Of a stretch of DNA of 64,000 nt, positions 52,514 through 60,528 are shown piece after piece. Position 1 is the first letter of the stretch, and each line of letters begins with the position of its first letter. The position numbers and the translations under genes are program-made. Source of the stretch: Nocardia higoensis (GTDB lineage: Bacteria; Actinomycetota; Actinomycetes; Mycobacteriales; Mycobacteriaceae). The stretch covers positions 744,001 through 808,000 of the forward strand of contig NZ_JADLQN010000001.1 of the NCBI RefSeq assembly GCF_015477835.1. Direction: 5' to 3'. The notes below the pieces were generated by a model. It made no database searches, was not told where the DNA came from, and was given only the letters and a program-made list of their open reading frames with translations.

Positions 52514-53843
52514 CGGTGCTCGATGTCGCGCCGCAGGTCTATTACGACGCCGCCGTCGCATGCAATAAAGCCACAGCCGATTTCATCAACGCTTTCAGAC
52601 GAAGATGCAGTCTCTCGATGAAACGCGGGGGATGGCAGGCAGCATCGGCGACGGCAAGACCTGGGCCGAGTCATATGATCAGCAGGCCGGCGACGTGTGG
52701 AAGATTTCGCTGGATCTCACCTTGGCGCTCGACGGCTACGCCCAAGTCCTGAATCAGGCCGGCTACAACCACGCCCTCGCCGATCACGACCCCGCCAGCG
52801 GCCTGCCCGAACCTCAGCTACCGCCCCTGACAGCGGCATTCGGCTACTCACCTCTGGAACTGATATCAACGCTCCCATCGTCGGCGGGTGGAGACGGGCG
52901 CGGCCTGGTCGACGACGGTCTCGAACTGGCCACCAAGGTCGGCATCCCGATCCCGGACGGCGACACCGCCAAGATGTCGCACGCGGCCGATGTGTGGCAC
53001 ACGCTGTCCATCCACGAGTCCGTCACCGCTGTCGCGACCGAACTCGAACGCGCCGCGGTGATGTTCGAACAGGTCACCTCACCGGATGCGAACTTCATCG
53101 ACGAAGATCTCCGCGAACTGAAAACCGTCGCCACGGACTTGGCCGGCGCCTACGGCGAGATGGCGCAATCGTGCCGAGACCAGAAACAAGCCCACGACGC
53201 CCTGCGCGCCGAGCTGGAGCGACTGCTCGGGGACCTCGCCAAGGAGATCGCCGTAGAAGTGGCCGTCAGCCTCGCGCTGTCGGTCCTCGCTTCCTGTGTC
53301 AGCTTCGGTGTCGGCGGTGCCGCGGTGGCCGCACGAACCGCTGCTGCGGTCGCCAGGATAATCGACAAATTCGCCGACCTCATCCGCATTGCGGTCAACG
53401 CGGCGAAACTCCGCACCGTCGTCGCAGTCGAACGCATCACCTCCAAGACCAAAGAGATCGTCCAGCGCATCAAAGACCTCACTACCAAGCTCATCGAAAA
53501 GATCAGGAACAAGTTTCCGAAGAAGTCCTTGACGGATGAGTTGAGCAACGCTCAGGTGTGGAATGGTCGAATACTGCCGACAAAAGGTCCGCCGAACGGG
53601 TATCTGGTGAAGAAGGATGCCAATGGTAACATTACACACTACTCATACTTCGACGAAGACGGTATTGCCACGAAGCGTGTCGACCTGACCGGAAAGTCGC
53701 ATTATGACAAGACGACCGGTCAAGAAATTCCGACACCACATGTCGTCGAAGTGCGAAAGAATACAAATCCGAACACCGGCGAAAAGTTCGGCCAGACACT
53801 GCCGGATACCGTCAGACCGGCCTTACCAGAGGAGATTCCATAG
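52510..53843 (+). CDS. ESX-type polymorphic toxin, frameshifted near residue 29
   Basis: The natural start is GTG 52510, overlapping the WXG100 stop; it reads VLDVAPQVYYDAAVACNKAT then DFINAF, and breaks at about 52596. From 52596 on the frame continues as QTKMQSLDETRG to 53843 (412 residues from ATG 52605). One missing base restores a single ~444-residue protein. The N-terminal ~200 residues are helical, as in type VII toxins; a hydrophobic segment (VAVSLALSVLASCVSFGVGG) follows. The C-terminal ~100 residues (YLVKKDANGNITHYSYFDED, RVDLTGKSHYDKTTGQEIP, TPHVVEV) resemble polymorphic toxin type 24. An immunity gene follows with a one-base overlap. Confidence 0.78.
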
Positions 53844-54268
53844 TGCACGGCAGCAGCGAACCCGGGTCCGCAGTGGAAGCCGTCGTCGCCAGATCGCGAG
53901 ATATCGACACCGGGATCAGGGTTGCCGCTGTGCAGGAATTGGCCCAGTGGATCGATCAACCGGCAGCGCTGGATCGTTTGATCGATATGTTGCACGACCA
54001 GAATGTCACGGTGATGGTCGATGCGGCGGAAGTATTGGCCCGTAGAGGTGGGGCCGCTGGCATTCGGGGGATACTGGAAGAAATTGGTCGCAGCGAGGAT
54101 GACGCGGACGTCGATTACATCATGTACAAGCTCGAAGAACTGGAGGCGCTGGGTGAAGCGCCGATCCTGGTTGTGGCCAGATCTTTGGACGCCTCCCGGG
54201 AGTCGGTCGACTTTCGAGCCGGATTGAGTGAGGTCGAGAGCTATATGGGTCACCATAATCCGAAATAG
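53843..54268 (+). CDS. HEAT-repeat immunity protein
   Basis: A 141-residue all-helical protein with HEAT-like repeats (GIRVAAVQELAQWIDQPAAL; VTVMVDAAEVLARRGGAAGI). It starts with GTG 53843, which overlaps the toxin stop (TAGTG). HEAT/ARM proteins are common immunity proteins of polymorphic toxins, and the position immediately after the toxin supports that role. It should bind the toxin C-terminus in the cytosol. Confidence 0.75.
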   Translation: MHGSSEPGSAVEAVVARSRDIDTGIRVAAVQELAQWIDQPAALDRLIDMLHDQNVTVMVDAAEVLARRGGAAGIRGILEEIGRSEDDADVDYIMYKLEELEALGEAPILVVARSLDASRESVDFRAGLSEVESYMGHHNPK

Positions 54269-54368
54269 ACGCGACCTGCCGCGAACTCGTCCAGATCGGC
54301 TGATGGAAGGGCGTGCCTCTCGGACTTTCTTCAGTGTATCCATTATCGAGAAAGTCCTGAGGTAGTCG

Positions 54369-55039
54369 ATGCATTCAGAGTATCCGAGAACGCCTACGGA
54401 TTTCGAGATCTACCAGTTGATGCGCATGCGCTGTCCCAATGACGCAAAGCTGGCCAAGCTCGAGGGGTGTGACGTCACGTTACAGGAGGCCGAGCGCGTT
54501 GCCGACGAGGTTTCATGCAATCTTCCCGTAGGGCGGGAGCAGTTCACGAAACTACTGGAGCTCATCGGAATTCATGCTCGAGGTATACCCACAGTGCGAT
54601 GTGCCAGCACATTTTGGCCACAGTTCGAATTTGTTGCAGCGTCGACCGATATCGGGGCGATCGGCGATGCGCAATTCACGAGAATCTCGGGTAGCCCTCC
54701 GTTGCTCGCGGATCCGATCGAACTGCCACGTTGGAGCGCGACGGTCGGCGAGTTCGAAGAGCTTTTCGGGCCCCTCAGGGCGGGGGAGCAGTGGCTGCCA
54801 AACGCGGAGTATCTGTTCGAACGCTCCGGGCGAACCTACGTTGCCACGTTCGGTTGGGGATTGGTTTTGGATGTGGTCAGGTATTCGGCGAATACGCCGC
54901 CGACGCTGTTCTGGACGTGACAGGCGGGGACGTCGATGACGCTCTTCTGCAGGTGCGAGACACGGTCCCACGGGTCACGGGATCGGTGGCCAGGACTTTC
55001 CATCAGTGGGCTGAAGAGAATGTCGACGCCTTCCGTTGA
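54369..55039 (+). pseudogene. hypothetical protein gene with one frameshift, possible second immunity gene
   Basis: From ATG 54369 the frame reads to VLDVVRYSANTPPTLFWT and stops at 54920. In the +2 frame from 54884 the sequence FGEYAADAVLDVTGGDVDDA and VARTFHQWAEENVDAF has good coding character to a stop at 55037. Adding one T at 54884 (TATTC to TATTTC) restores VLDVVRYFGEYAADAVL and a ~223-residue protein. I do not recognise the family. The position suggests a second immunity or orphan-immunity gene. Confidence 0.6.
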
Positions 55040-55112
55040 AGGTGACCGGCCGACATCTGAGCAGCGGTGATGCGCTGCCTGTCGCATCCGGCATTCTTCA
55101 CCGAATATCCAT

Positions 55113-55643
55113 CTACACCTGAGGATCCGGGCGACCGCGCAGTGATAAGGCCGCGGAGGAGCCACCATCGGCCTCGATCTGCTCGCGCAGGATGTCACCG
55201 TGACCGGCATGCCGGGCGAATTCGGCGGCCATGAACATAAAGATCCATCGAAGGCTGACGACGCCCATGCGTGGATGCTCTCGGGTCTCGTCCAAGGGAA
55301 TCCCGGCCGCGATCGACCTGGCTCGAGCGCTGGCGCGTTCGAACTCCGCGATCACCTCGGCGACGGTCTCCTCTTCGCCCACGACGAAACCGCCGTGCGC
55401 CCAGAGCGGGCCGTCGCAGTCGGGGTCGGCGAGTTGGCCGAGCGTGCGCTGGAACCACATTCGTTCGGCGAAGGTGGCGTGCTTGATCAGGGCTATCGGG
55501 GTGGTCAGCGACGGGACGAGCCGGCGCCTGGCGTCGGTTTCGGATAGTCCGCGCACGGTGTCGACGAGGTCGGCGCGCGCCTGGTCGAGAATGGTCTCGA
55601 GCAGTTCCCGCTCGGTGCCGGTGGTGCGGGTTGGTGTGGTCAT
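55113..55643 (-). CDS. DinB/DUF664-family protein
   Basis: A 176-residue protein of the DinB-like four-helix fold. It has the three-histidine metal set spread over the helices: His in ALIKHATFAE, and His in AEFARHAGHGDILREQ; the first helix region reads LLETILDQARADLVDTVRG. The start ATG 55643 follows GGAAGGACCACGCTCCT. DUF664 proteins are metal-binding and often mycothiol-dependent transferases in actinobacteria. The gene is intact, unlike the two broken relatives at 12841 and 51004. Confidence 0.82.
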   Translation of the reverse strand: MTTPTRTTGTERELLETILDQARADLVDTVRGLSETDARRRLVPSLTTPIALIKHATFAERMWFQRTLGQLADPDCDGPLWAHGGFVVGEEETVAEVIAEFERASARARSIAAGIPLDETREHPRMGVVSLRWIFMFMAAEFARHAGHGDILREQIEADGGSSAALSLRGRPDPQV

Positions 55644-55947
55644 AGGAGCGTGGTCCTTCCTCCGGCGATCCAGCACGCAGGATCGACCGTTGGCTGATGG
55701 AGGTTCGGAATCGGTTCGCCGGAAGTACCCACCGCATCCATGACGGCCGAGGCGGTGCTGGGAATCGGGCGGGGCGATCGCGTATTCGCGATCACAAGTC
55801 CCGGAGTTCGGCTGAGGGATGGGCAGCCCACGTAAGAAGTGGGCGCAGCGAGCCGATGACGAATCTACCACTTGCCGTCGACGGCAGGCAGTTGATGAAC
55901 GGAAATCTGATTCCGCCAATAGGTTTCGCTGCCCTACCCCGAAGATG
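55644..55947. other. 304-base region without a recognisable gene
   Basis: Nothing with coding character is visible on either strand. It separates two minus-strand genes. Confidence 0.45.
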
Positions 55948-56442
55948 TCATCCACCGCAGGGGTGAGGCGGCAACTTGCCTTCGGCGATCCATCGGCCGG
56001 TGGCAGGCAGAGCGGCGTACACAAGAGTCGTGCCGCACAGCGCCACCGCTGCGAATGTGCCGATGTTCAGGTCCTGCGCGAGGCCGAACAGGGCGAGTGC
56101 CACGCCGAGCGTCGAGGCGATGATCACGAGGACTCGGCCGGTGGTTTTGCGCAGGAACAGCAGGAGCGCCCCGAGGAGGTGCAGCAGCGCCAGGATTCCC
56201 GCCGCAGCGCCGATCAAGACGAAGAGCCCGGCGACGATCGGGCCGAAAGTGTTCCAATCGCTGCTGTTGCTGGATGGCTCGTCGGTGGCGATATCGGCGA
56301 CGACCACTATCGAGAAGATCGTGGTGGCTGCGGCCAGAAGACCGGTGATGCCGGCCAGGATCGCCGCGGCGACAGCGGTGACACCGCTGGACCGCGACCG
56401 TGGTGAGTCCATCTGTGCGCCATACTCATACGGAAAATTCAT
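55948..56442 (-). CDS. four-helix membrane protein of unknown function
   Basis: A 164-residue protein from ATG 56442, preceded by AAAAGGGAGGGC. It has four hydrophobic helices (AVAAAILAGITGLLAAATTI; IVAGLFVLIGAAAGILALLH; VLVIIASTLGVALALFGLA; FAAVALCGTTLVYAALPATG) with a short loop after the first helix. The N-terminus MNFPYEYGAQMDS is Pro/Tyr-rich. Similar small membrane proteins with a Pro-rich start are frequent in Nocardia. No function is evident. Confidence 0.7.
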   Translation of the reverse strand: MNFPYEYGAQMDSPRSRSSGVTAVAAAILAGITGLLAAATTIFSIVVVADIATDEPSSNSSDWNTFGPIVAGLFVLIGAAAGILALLHLLGALLLFLRKTTGRVLVIIASTLGVALALFGLAQDLNIGTFAAVALCGTTLVYAALPATGRWIAEGKLPPHPCGG

Positions 56443-56508
56443 GCCCTCCCTTTTCGGTACGTCGGCACCATACCCGAGTGGCCGACCAGCGTCGTCGCCT
56501 CGAGGCAT

Positions 56509-56554
56509 ACGTACGCAGAGGGGCCACCGGAACCGGTGGCCCCTCTGCGTACGT
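56509..56554. terminator. perfect 22-base-arm hairpin
   Basis: Arms 56509-56530 and 56533-56554 are exact complements around AA, with the core GCAGAGGGGCCACCGG. The stem is strong and symmetric, and no T-tract follows on either strand. It lies 67 bases upstream of the membrane-protein start. It could end transcription in both directions or be a mobile-hairpin relic. Confidence 0.6.
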
Positions 56555-56718
56555 CGGAGGTGGTCGCGGGACAGGGTGGGGCAACGTACTCGGCGTGGAA
56601 GTGGGTTACCGCGGCGTGGCACCGCTCGTCGAGGCCGGGCCGGTCGGCTGGGCTGCCTCCGGTAGGAATAGCAGCGGCTTGAGCCCGGATACCGAGGCGA
56701 TGACGGCCATCAGCGGCG

Positions 56719-57213
56719 ATCGAGATCAGCCTCGCCGCGGGCCCCATCGCCACCGTCGGATTCGTGGCATGGGAGCTGCACCGCCGCGACGCCTCGCTGC
56801 TCGATGTCCGCCTCTTCGGTGCGCGCGGCCTCGAAGCAGGGCGTCGCCTCCGCACTCAACGATGTCACCCGCGAGTTCGGCACAGCACTCGGTGTCGCTC
56901 TGCTCGGCGCGCTCGTGGCCACCGGCTACCGCAACTCCATCGACAGCAAGCTCGACGGCATCCCGCAGGAGACGCGGATACCGCACGCGAAGGGATCGCC
57001 AACGCCGTCGAAGCCGCCGACGGTGCGGGTCCTCACGCACAACAGCTGGTCCAGGCTGCGCAACAGTCCTTCGTGGACGGCTGGCAGCAGGCCATGTGGG
57101 TGGGCGTCGCCGTCATGGGTGCTCTGGTCCTCTACATCCTCGCCGGTGGCCCAAAGACCGTCGACTACCCAGTACCGGATGCCGAAGCGCCCCGACCCAT
57201 CGCATCGCGCTAG
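56719..57213 (+). pseudogene. 3' remnant of an MFS (EmrB/QacA type) transporter
   Basis: Fragments in changing frames match the end of a DHA2 transporter: PIATVGFVAWELHRRDASLL with DVRLFGARG, then ASKQGVASALNDVTREFGTA with LGVALLGALVATGY in another frame, then AMWVGVAVMGALVLYILAGG to the stop at 57211. The N-terminal ~300 residues and an internal segment are missing. It lies beside the MerR-oxidoreductase pair. Confidence 0.65.
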
Positions 57214-57436
57214 CCACGCAAAACCTTCAGAAGCCTCCCGCCGTCGGCGTGCGGGTGCTGGGCAACGCCAGCCCGGTATCCGCACGCATGCATGTAGTGG
57301 CACACGAACCAGCCAGCCCTCGGCCTGGGGGATTGACACGGCGAAGTGTCCCGTAAGCCGACCCGCTGGTTGGAACACCCCGCATCTGGCGATGAGCGCT
57401 GGAAGACCGCCGGACTCCCCGACGTTGCCTCCGCGT

Positions 57437-57802
57437 ATGAAGATCGGCGAAGCTTCCAGGGTCAGCGGCGTGAGCGCGAGATCGTTGCGGCACTACGAGG
57501 ACGAGGGTCTGATCGTCCCCGGCCGCCTCGGCAACGGGTTCCGCGACTACTGCCAGTCCACGATCGACCGCGTGCTCGTCGTTCGTTCGCTGCTCGAGTC
57601 AGGGCTGCCCGTGCGGCTGATCAGGGACGTTCTGCCCCGACCGACCGATAGATCCGGTGTCACCGCGGATGCGGTGTGCTCGGAATTCCTGCACGAAGTG
57701 CGGAGCTATCGGGATCGGCTGGCGGCGCGTATCGCCGTGCTCAGCGACCAGCAGGCAGCACTCGACGCTTACCTTCGAGAGACAGGCCGCACCGATCCGT
57801 AA
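57437..57802 (+). CDS. MerR-family transcriptional regulator
   Basis: A 121-residue regulator. The N-terminal winged helix reads MKIGEASRVSGVSARSLRHY then EDEGLIVPGRLGNGFRDY, a classic MerR DNA-binding domain, followed by the antiparallel coiled-coil helix (EVRSYRDRLAARIAVLSDQQ). The C-terminal effector part is short, as in redox- or small-molecule-sensing members. It lies 49 bases before the oxidoreductase in the same direction, and a MerR-type promoter with long spacer sits between them. It probably activates that promoter. Confidence 0.9.
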   Translation: MKIGEASRVSGVSARSLRHYEDEGLIVPGRLGNGFRDYCQSTIDRVLVVRSLLESGLPVRLIRDVLPRPTDRSGVTADAVCSEFLHEVRSYRDRLAARIAVLSDQQAALDAYLRETGRTDP

Positions 57803-57812
57803 CGGCTGCTGC

Positions 57813-57845
57813 TTGACCTTGACGCAAGTGTCAGGCTCCTACGGT
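57813..57845 (+). promoter_or_regulatory. MerR-type promoter of the oxidoreductase, apparently leaderless
   Basis: TTGACC (57813-57818) and TACGGT (57840-57845) act as -35 and -10 with an over-long 21-base spacer, typical of MerR-activated promoters. An imperfect dyad CTTGACGCA/AGTGTCAGG (57818-57835) lies in the spacer. The ATG at 57852 is seven bases after the -10, so transcription would begin at the start codon. Confidence 0.6.
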
Positions 57846-57851
57846 CCGTGC

Positions 57852-58889
57852 ATGACGATCAACGAGCAGCGACATACCACCGAGCAGACAATGCGAGCAC
57901 TGGTTCAGCGGACGCACCGGGGACCTGACGATCTGGCTTTCACGACCGACCACCGTCTGCCCGACCCGGGGCCTGGCGAGTACCTGATCCGCGTCGGAGC
58001 TGCCGGAGTCAACTTCGCCGACGTCATGCAGACCCGTGGAACGTACGGAGGAGGTCCGCAGGCTCCCTACGTGGCAGGCTTCGAAGCCGCCGGTGAGATC
58101 GTGGGAGTCGGCGCGGACGTCGAGAGTCCGCTGCCCCTGGGCACCCACATCGTCGGAGCCGGCCCGGGGGCCTTCGCGCAGTACATGACGATGCCGGCGG
58201 CGAGTGCGCTTCCCGTGCCCACGGGCTGGAGTGATGCCGCAGCCCTCGGTCTGGTGTTGAACTGGGCCACCGCCCTGGCGGCACTGAAGCCGCTGGGCGA
58301 CATCAAGTCCGGGGAGGCGGTGCTCGTTCATGCCGCGGCCGGAGGCGTGGGACAAGCCGCCGTTCGTCTTGCCCGTCACTACGGTGCGCGGGTGATCGCC
58401 ACGGCGTCACGCGAGAAGCACGACGTGCTCGATGCGCTCGGCGCCGACGAGGTCCTGGACAGCCGCCGCCCCGACCTGGCCGCGCAGATCACCCGCCTGA
58501 CCGGTGGTGTCGACCTGGCCCTGGAATCGGTGGGACAGGCCACCTTCGAGGTCAGTCTGTCGGTGGTCAAACCCTTCACCGGACGCATCGTGGTGTTCGG
58601 CGCCGCGTCCGGCGATGCCACGCTGACCACGCATGACCTGGTCTTCACCCACCCAGTCCAGGTCATGGGGCTGCATATCGGTGCGTTGGCGGTCGCGGCT
58701 CCGTCCATCTACCAATCGTTGCTCGACGAGATCGAGGCACTCATCGCCCACGGCGTCTACCCGCCCGGCGACCCGTTCGTCCATCCCTTGGCCGATGGGC
58801 CGTCAGTTCTGCGGCAACTCGAAGCGGGCCGCACCCATGGCAAGCACGCCCTCGATCCCTGGCGCCAGGGCCGCACGACCGCGCCCTGA
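57852..58889 (+). CDS. NADPH:quinone oxidoreductase (MDR, zinc-independent)
   Basis: A 345-residue medium-chain reductase. It has the GroES-like part (IRVGAAGVNFADVMQTRGTY) with the quinone-reductase signature around VLVHAAAGGVGQAAVRLARH, which carries the NADPH motif AxxGGVG. Cys ligands of structural zinc are absent. Such enzymes reduce quinones or enones, usually in electrophile stress. The upstream MerR regulator and promoter suggest induction by an electrophile or oxidant. Confidence 0.9.
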   Translation: MTINEQRHTTEQTMRALVQRTHRGPDDLAFTTDHRLPDPGPGEYLIRVGAAGVNFADVMQTRGTYGGGPQAPYVAGFEAAGEIVGVGADVESPLPLGTHIVGAGPGAFAQYMTMPAASALPVPTGWSDAAALGLVLNWATALAALKPLGDIKSGEAVLVHAAAGGVGQAAVRLARHYGARVIATASREKHDVLDALGADEVLDSRRPDLAAQITRLTGGVDLALESVGQATFEVSLSVVKPFTGRIVVFGAASGDATLTTHDLVFTHPVQVMGLHIGALAVAAPSIYQSLLDEIEALIAHGVYPPGDPFVHPLADGPSVLRQLEAGRTHGKHALDPWRQGRTTAP

Positions 58890-59150
58890 CGACTGTCACC
58901 ACGGTCATCGGCCGGGCGTCTCGATCCGGCCCAGCTCCGAGGAGGTGATCCGGAAGGTGTTGCGCCGCTGGACGGTCGCGCATCCGAGCGGCGGCGCACA
59001 GCTCTGTGAGCGGACCACACCGACCCGGTACTCGAGGAGCGCGCTCCGGCACGAGACGGAGCAGGAGGACCGGTAGCACGCGACGCGCAGTGGGCCAGTT
59101 GTCAGCGGCTGGCTCTGTTGCGTCAGGCCAGTGGTCGGCATGCTGAGCCG

Positions 59151-59795
59151 ATGCTCCTTCGGCGGTTGGTCGCGCTCTACAGCGGATTGTGGATGTACGG
59201 GTTCTCCATGGCGGTGATGGTGCGCGCCGGGCTCGGGCTCGACCCTTGGGACGTCTTCCACCAAGGCGTCGCTGATCACGTGCCCCTCAGCTTCGGCGCG
59301 GTGACCGCGGTGACCGGCGCGATCGTTCTGCTCGCCTGGATTCCGCTGCGGCAGCGCCCAGGACTCGGCACGGTCAGCAATATCGTGGTGATCGGGTTGT
59401 CGGTGGACGCCGGCCTGTGGCTGCTGCCCACGGGGGAATCACTGCCGGTGCGGATCGCCGCCATGCTCGCGGCCGTCGTGCTCAACGCCGCCGCCACCGT
59501 CCTCTACATCGGCGCGGGCATGGGCCCCGGCCCGCGTGATGGCCTGATGACTGGCCTGGTCCGCCGCACCGGCTGGTCCGTCCGATCGATCCGCACCACC
59601 ATCGAGGTGACGGTCCTGGCCACCGGCTGGCTCCTCGGCGGCAGCGTCGGCGTCGGCACCCTCGTCTACGCCTTCGGCATCGGTCCACTGATCCAGCTCA
59701 TGATCCCCGCAGTCGACCGCTACCTCCCCGGCTTCCACACCGTCCAGCGTGCTGCGCAGAGCTCGGCAGGCCAACCTGCCGTGGTAGATCGCTGA
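59151..59795 (+). CDS. YczE/YitT-like membrane protein
   Basis: A 214-residue protein from ATG 59151 (a TTG at 59118 is less likely). It has five hydrophobic helices. The N-terminal LYSGLWMYGFSMAVMVRAGL with GLDPWDVFHQG, the second LGTVSNIVVIGLSVDAGLWL and GMGPGPRDGLMTGLVRRTG are the conserved pattern of the YczE family. The family is linked in Bacillus to secondary-metabolite export or regulation. The gene is monocistronic. Confidence 0.85.
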   Translation: MLLRRLVALYSGLWMYGFSMAVMVRAGLGLDPWDVFHQGVADHVPLSFGAVTAVTGAIVLLAWIPLRQRPGLGTVSNIVVIGLSVDAGLWLLPTGESLPVRIAAMLAAVVLNAAATVLYIGAGMGPGPRDGLMTGLVRRTGWSVRSIRTTIEVTVLATGWLLGGSVGVGTLVYAFGIGPLIQLMIPAVDRYLPGFHTVQRAAQSSAGQPAVVDR

Positions 59796-59892
59796 CGCGC
59801 ATACCGAGAAGTCCTCTGGCGACGGGCAGGGAATGGACGCCTATGGTGTGGAGTCGGCGCGGAGGCCTTCCAGCGAGCAGGTCGGCAACCAG

Positions 59893-60309
59893 TCAGATAC
59901 CGACGATCGAATCTCCCTCGACCCGAACGCTTTTCGACGCCAGCGGTCGGCTCGCGGGGCCGTTGACCACCGTTCCGTCGAGGGCGAACTCGCTGCCGTG
60001 GCATCGGCAGCGGATGGTGCCCTCGGATATCGAGCTCACCTTGCAGCCCGCGTGGGTGCAGGTGCTGTCCAGGCCGACGAAGGTCCCCGCGCTCGGCTGG
60101 GTGACCACCGTGGACCCGACGATCACACCGCCGCCGACCGGGATGTCGGCGGTCTTGGCGATGGCGCCTGCCGAACCCGGCGACTGCTGGCCGTCCGACG
60201 CGGGGGCGGATTCGGCTTCACCGGTGGTCGAGCACGCGGTGAGGGCGGCGGCCGCGGCCACTATGCCCGCACCCGCGATGACGGTGCGGCGGTCGATGTC
60301 GTCGGTCAT
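59893..60309 (-). CDS. Rieske [2Fe-2S] protein with Tat/lipoprotein signal
   Basis: A 138-residue protein from ATG 60309. The N-terminus has twin Arg (DRRTVIAGAGIVAAAAALTA) and a lipobox ending LTAC, so it is likely Tat-exported and lipid-anchored. The cluster loops are CTHAGC (Cys84-x-His86) and CRCHGSEF (Cys101 and His104), with Cys89 and Cys103 as the disulfide pair typical of cytochrome-bc1-type Rieske proteins. It is a stand-alone electron carrier; no partner oxidase is next to it. Confidence 0.9.
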   Translation of the reverse strand: MTDDIDRRTVIAGAGIVAAAAALTACSTTGEAESAPASDGQQSPGSAGAIAKTADIPVGGGVIVGSTVVTQPSAGTFVGLDSTCTHAGCKVSSISEGTIRCRCHGSEFALDGTVVNGPASRPLASKSVRVEGDSIVGI

Positions 60310-60342
60310 GAGAGAGCTCCGTTCAGAAGATGACGCCATCAT

Positions 60343-60528
60343 TCTGGACGAACCGCGGCACCGAGGTCAGCCGGAGGCCGAGGAGTCCGGTGAGGGCGAG
60401 TCCGCCCGCGACGGCGAGGGGCCGCCCGGTTCCCGCCCGACAGCGTGCGGTGGGCGCTGATCGCACACGCCGTGGTGCCGCCGGCGAGCTGGATCGCTGA
60501 ACCACGGGCCGAGCTCAGCGACCCGCGC
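60343..60528 (-). other. possible 3' end of a lost membrane-protein gene
   Basis: Read on the minus strand, a coding-like segment AIQLAGGTTACAISAHRTLS shifts frame to PLAVAGGLALTGLLGLRLTS and VPRFVQNDGVIF, then stops next to the Rieske gene start. The rest of the gene is absent. I cannot name a family. Confidence 0.3.

Noticed and set aside
59110..59130. GGCTCTGTTGCGTCA, resembling the end of an IS6-type element
   Set aside because: There is no second inverted repeat or transposase remnant nearby, so it is probably chance.
58890..59150. Short plus-strand frame between the oxidoreductase and the YczE-like gene
   Set aside because: It is low-complexity, has no ribosome site and shifts codon character; treated as intergenic.
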